From: JAQUPP01 sp041649955
Lineage (GTDB): Bacteria; Patescibacteriota; Patescibacteriia; UBA2591; JAQUPP01
NCBI GenBank assembly: GCA_041649955.1
Contig: JBAZMD010000034.1
Location: 1 to 5,290 of the forward strand
Reading direction: 5' to 3'
DNA: 5,290 bases
Position numbers and translations under genes: made by a program. The first letter of the stretch is position 1. Each line of letters starts with the position of its first letter. Below the pieces are notes generated by a model that saw only the letters and a list, made by a program, of their open reading frames with translations, ran no database searches and was not told the DNA's origin. Positions 4,320-5,290 of this stretch are shown piece after piece.

Positions 4320-5290
4320 CTATTTAATAATAAATGAAGCTTTCTCGTTTTGGTCTTTAGATAAGGTTGGCCAATTCTGCCAATCAAATCTTTTGCCGGT
4401 TAAACGGTAAGAAAATTCCACCGGTTTGTCGCCGCGAATAATAATCTTATTGCCTTCAATTAAATAATATATGTCAGCTGATTCTCCATAAGGGGTAATC
4501 AATATATCCACGTTATCGCGCGAAAAATCAACTGCTTTTCTCCAAACCCATAAGTCAGAGCCAACCTCTATTTTATCAAAATCAATTATGTATTCGTATT
4601 CTGGACTTTTTATTTCAGAAAGTTTTGCTTTTCCGGTATATTCTTCCTTTACTCCGCCGGCGATTGAAGCAGCATAAGTCGCGTACTTTTTACCATTAAT
4701 TTCATAAACCGGGTCAATTGTTGCAACAGTAAGTTTGGCAACATTACTAATATTGCCCGTCATAGTTATACCTGCGCCACCGCCTATATTTAAACCACCG
4801 TTTAAAATATTTACAAGATTATTAACGGCTAGAGCCGCGCTACCAGGATTTGTCGTCCCGATACCGACGTTGCCGGCAAAATAATTTTTAACAGCAGACT
4901 GAGATTGATAAATGCCATATTGATTCGCGCCACCCGAAACATACCGAATATTCACGCCAATTGTATCGCCACTAGCTCCTGCGTTGTATGCATCAAAAAG
5001 ACCGCCAATGGTACCGTCTACCCCACTAGTTGACTGCGCTATACCCAAGACGCCAATATTAGTATAGTTTTGCCCGATATGTGAAGAAATAAAACTACCG
5101 CCAATTTTTGCCCAAGTAGGAACATAAGTATCGCCGATAATTACTGTACCACCGCCATGTCTTCCTAAAATTTCGCTACCTGAAAAATTAGATGAATTAA
5201 ATGAAGTAGATTGACCGTCAGTAACCTCTAGTCTGAATCCAGGCGTCATCGTTCCAATACCGACATAGCCGTTAGAATATTGAATTGTCA
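4320..5290 (-). CDS. VGIGT-repeat fibre-like surface protein, C-terminal 322 residues (5' end beyond window)
   Basis: The frame is open from the right edge to a TAG at 4320-4322. A Met codon at 5249 is internal: the upstream codons continue as YVGIGT directly into it, so it is not the start. The first part has repeat units YVGIGTMTPGFRLEV (8-22) and NVGIGTTNPGSAALAV (140-155), spaced by Gly/Ser/Asn-rich sequence with aliphatic strands, as in phage-tail-fibre-like proteins. From about residue 185 a distinct C-terminal domain begins: DPVYEINGKKYATY, then YIIDFDKIEVGSDLWVWRKAVD, a YRLTGKRFDWQNWP motif and a FIIK end. I recall similar terminal domains in other CPR secreted proteins and infer a capping or surface-attachment role. 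No peptidase S74-type self-cleavage motif is evident. The protein heads the gene run containing cupredoxin A. Confidence 0.85.
   Translation of the reverse strand, partial: TIQYSNGYVGIGTMTPGFRLEVTDGQSTSFNSSNFSGSEILGRHGGGTVIIGDTYVPTWAKIGGSFISSHIGQNYTNIGVLGIAQSTSGVDGTIGGLFDAYNAGASGDTIGVNIRYVSGGANQYGIYQSQSAVKNYFAGNVGIGTTNPGSAALAVNNLVNILNGGLNIGGGAGITMTGNISNVAKLTVATIDPVYEINGKKYATYAASIAGGVKEEYTGKAKLSEIKSPEYEYIIDFDKIEVGSDLWVWRKAVDFSRDNVDILITPYGESADIYYLIEGNKIIIRGDKPVEFSYRLTGKRFDWQNWPTLSKDQNEKASFIIK
4855..5271 (-). repeat. Two copies of the VGIGT-encoding DNA repeat
   Basis: GTCCCGATACCGACGTTGCCG at 4855-4875 is almost identical to the start of the window (1-21), differing at one base. GTTCCAATACCGACATAGCCG at 5251-5271 is a more diverged copy. 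The close match between copies in two different genes exceeds what the shared peptide alone requires. Confidence 0.65.

Noticed and set aside
4292..4387. Upstream extension of cupredoxin A to an ATG at 4387
   Set aside because: It would overlap the preceding gene by 68 bases and add 32 residues before an otherwise standard MSKK-plus-membrane-anchor start.
4320..5249. ATG at 5249 as the start of the VGIGT gene
   Set aside because: The frame continues open to the window edge, and the codons just before it encode YVGIGT, which belongs to the same repeat unit.
1..5290. CRISPR array, tRNA or rRNA
   Set aside because: No regularly spaced identical repeats with unique spacers and no cloverleaf or rRNA-like sequence were seen; the VGIGT repeats are coding and irregularly spaced.

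Overview
The window is AT-rich, and every gene I can support lies on the minus strand, so transcription runs from high to low coordinates. The content suggests a Candidate Phyla Radiation (Patescibacteria, Parcubacteria-like) bacterium. The evidence is large secreted proteins with fibre-type VGIGT repeats, membrane-anchored cupredoxin-fold proteins with proline-rich stalks, a four-helix-bundle (23S rRNA intervening-sequence type) gene, almost no Shine-Dalgarno sequences, and many short palindromic repeats inside genes. TGA is not used as a sense codon in any gene here, so there is no sign of code 25. The taxonomic call is an inference from gene content and style, not from a marker gene.

Layout in transcription order: (1) the C-terminal 322 residues of a large VGIGT-repeat surface protein (5290 to 4320, 5' end outside the window); (2) cupredoxin-fold protein A (4291 to 3671), 28 bases downstream; (3) a 594-residue membrane-anchored extracytoplasmic protein with an Asp-box-like C-terminal region (3649 to 1865), 21 bases further on, with a small hairpin over its start region; (4) a four-helix-bundle gene (1806 to 1456) flanked by imperfect inverted repeats, resembling a small mobile cassette; (5) a 163-base gap holding a 22-bp dyad and a good sigma70-type promoter; (6) cupredoxin-fold protein B (1292 to 729); (7) the N-terminal 227 residues of a second VGIGT-repeat secreted protein (683 to 1, 3' end outside the window).

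Taken together, this looks like a cell-envelope locus. Two fibre-like secreted proteins bracket two paralogous membrane-tethered cupredoxins and a large anchored ectodomain protein. Cupredoxin A keeps a His-Cys-His triad. In B the equivalent His and Met positions appear substituted, so B may be a non-copper or remodelled paralogue. No substrate, partner or pathway can be read from the sequence.

The most unusual signal is the number of short palindromic or repetitive elements carried in frame inside coding sequence. The 594-residue gene has four candidates: a tandem 24-bp unit, a 13-bp perfect inverted repeat, a 16-bp near-perfect hairpin and a roughly 10-base-periodic tract. The second VGIGT gene has one near its start codon. 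The four-helix-bundle cassette, outside any rRNA gene, is the second point of interest. No rRNA, tRNA or CRISPR array was seen.
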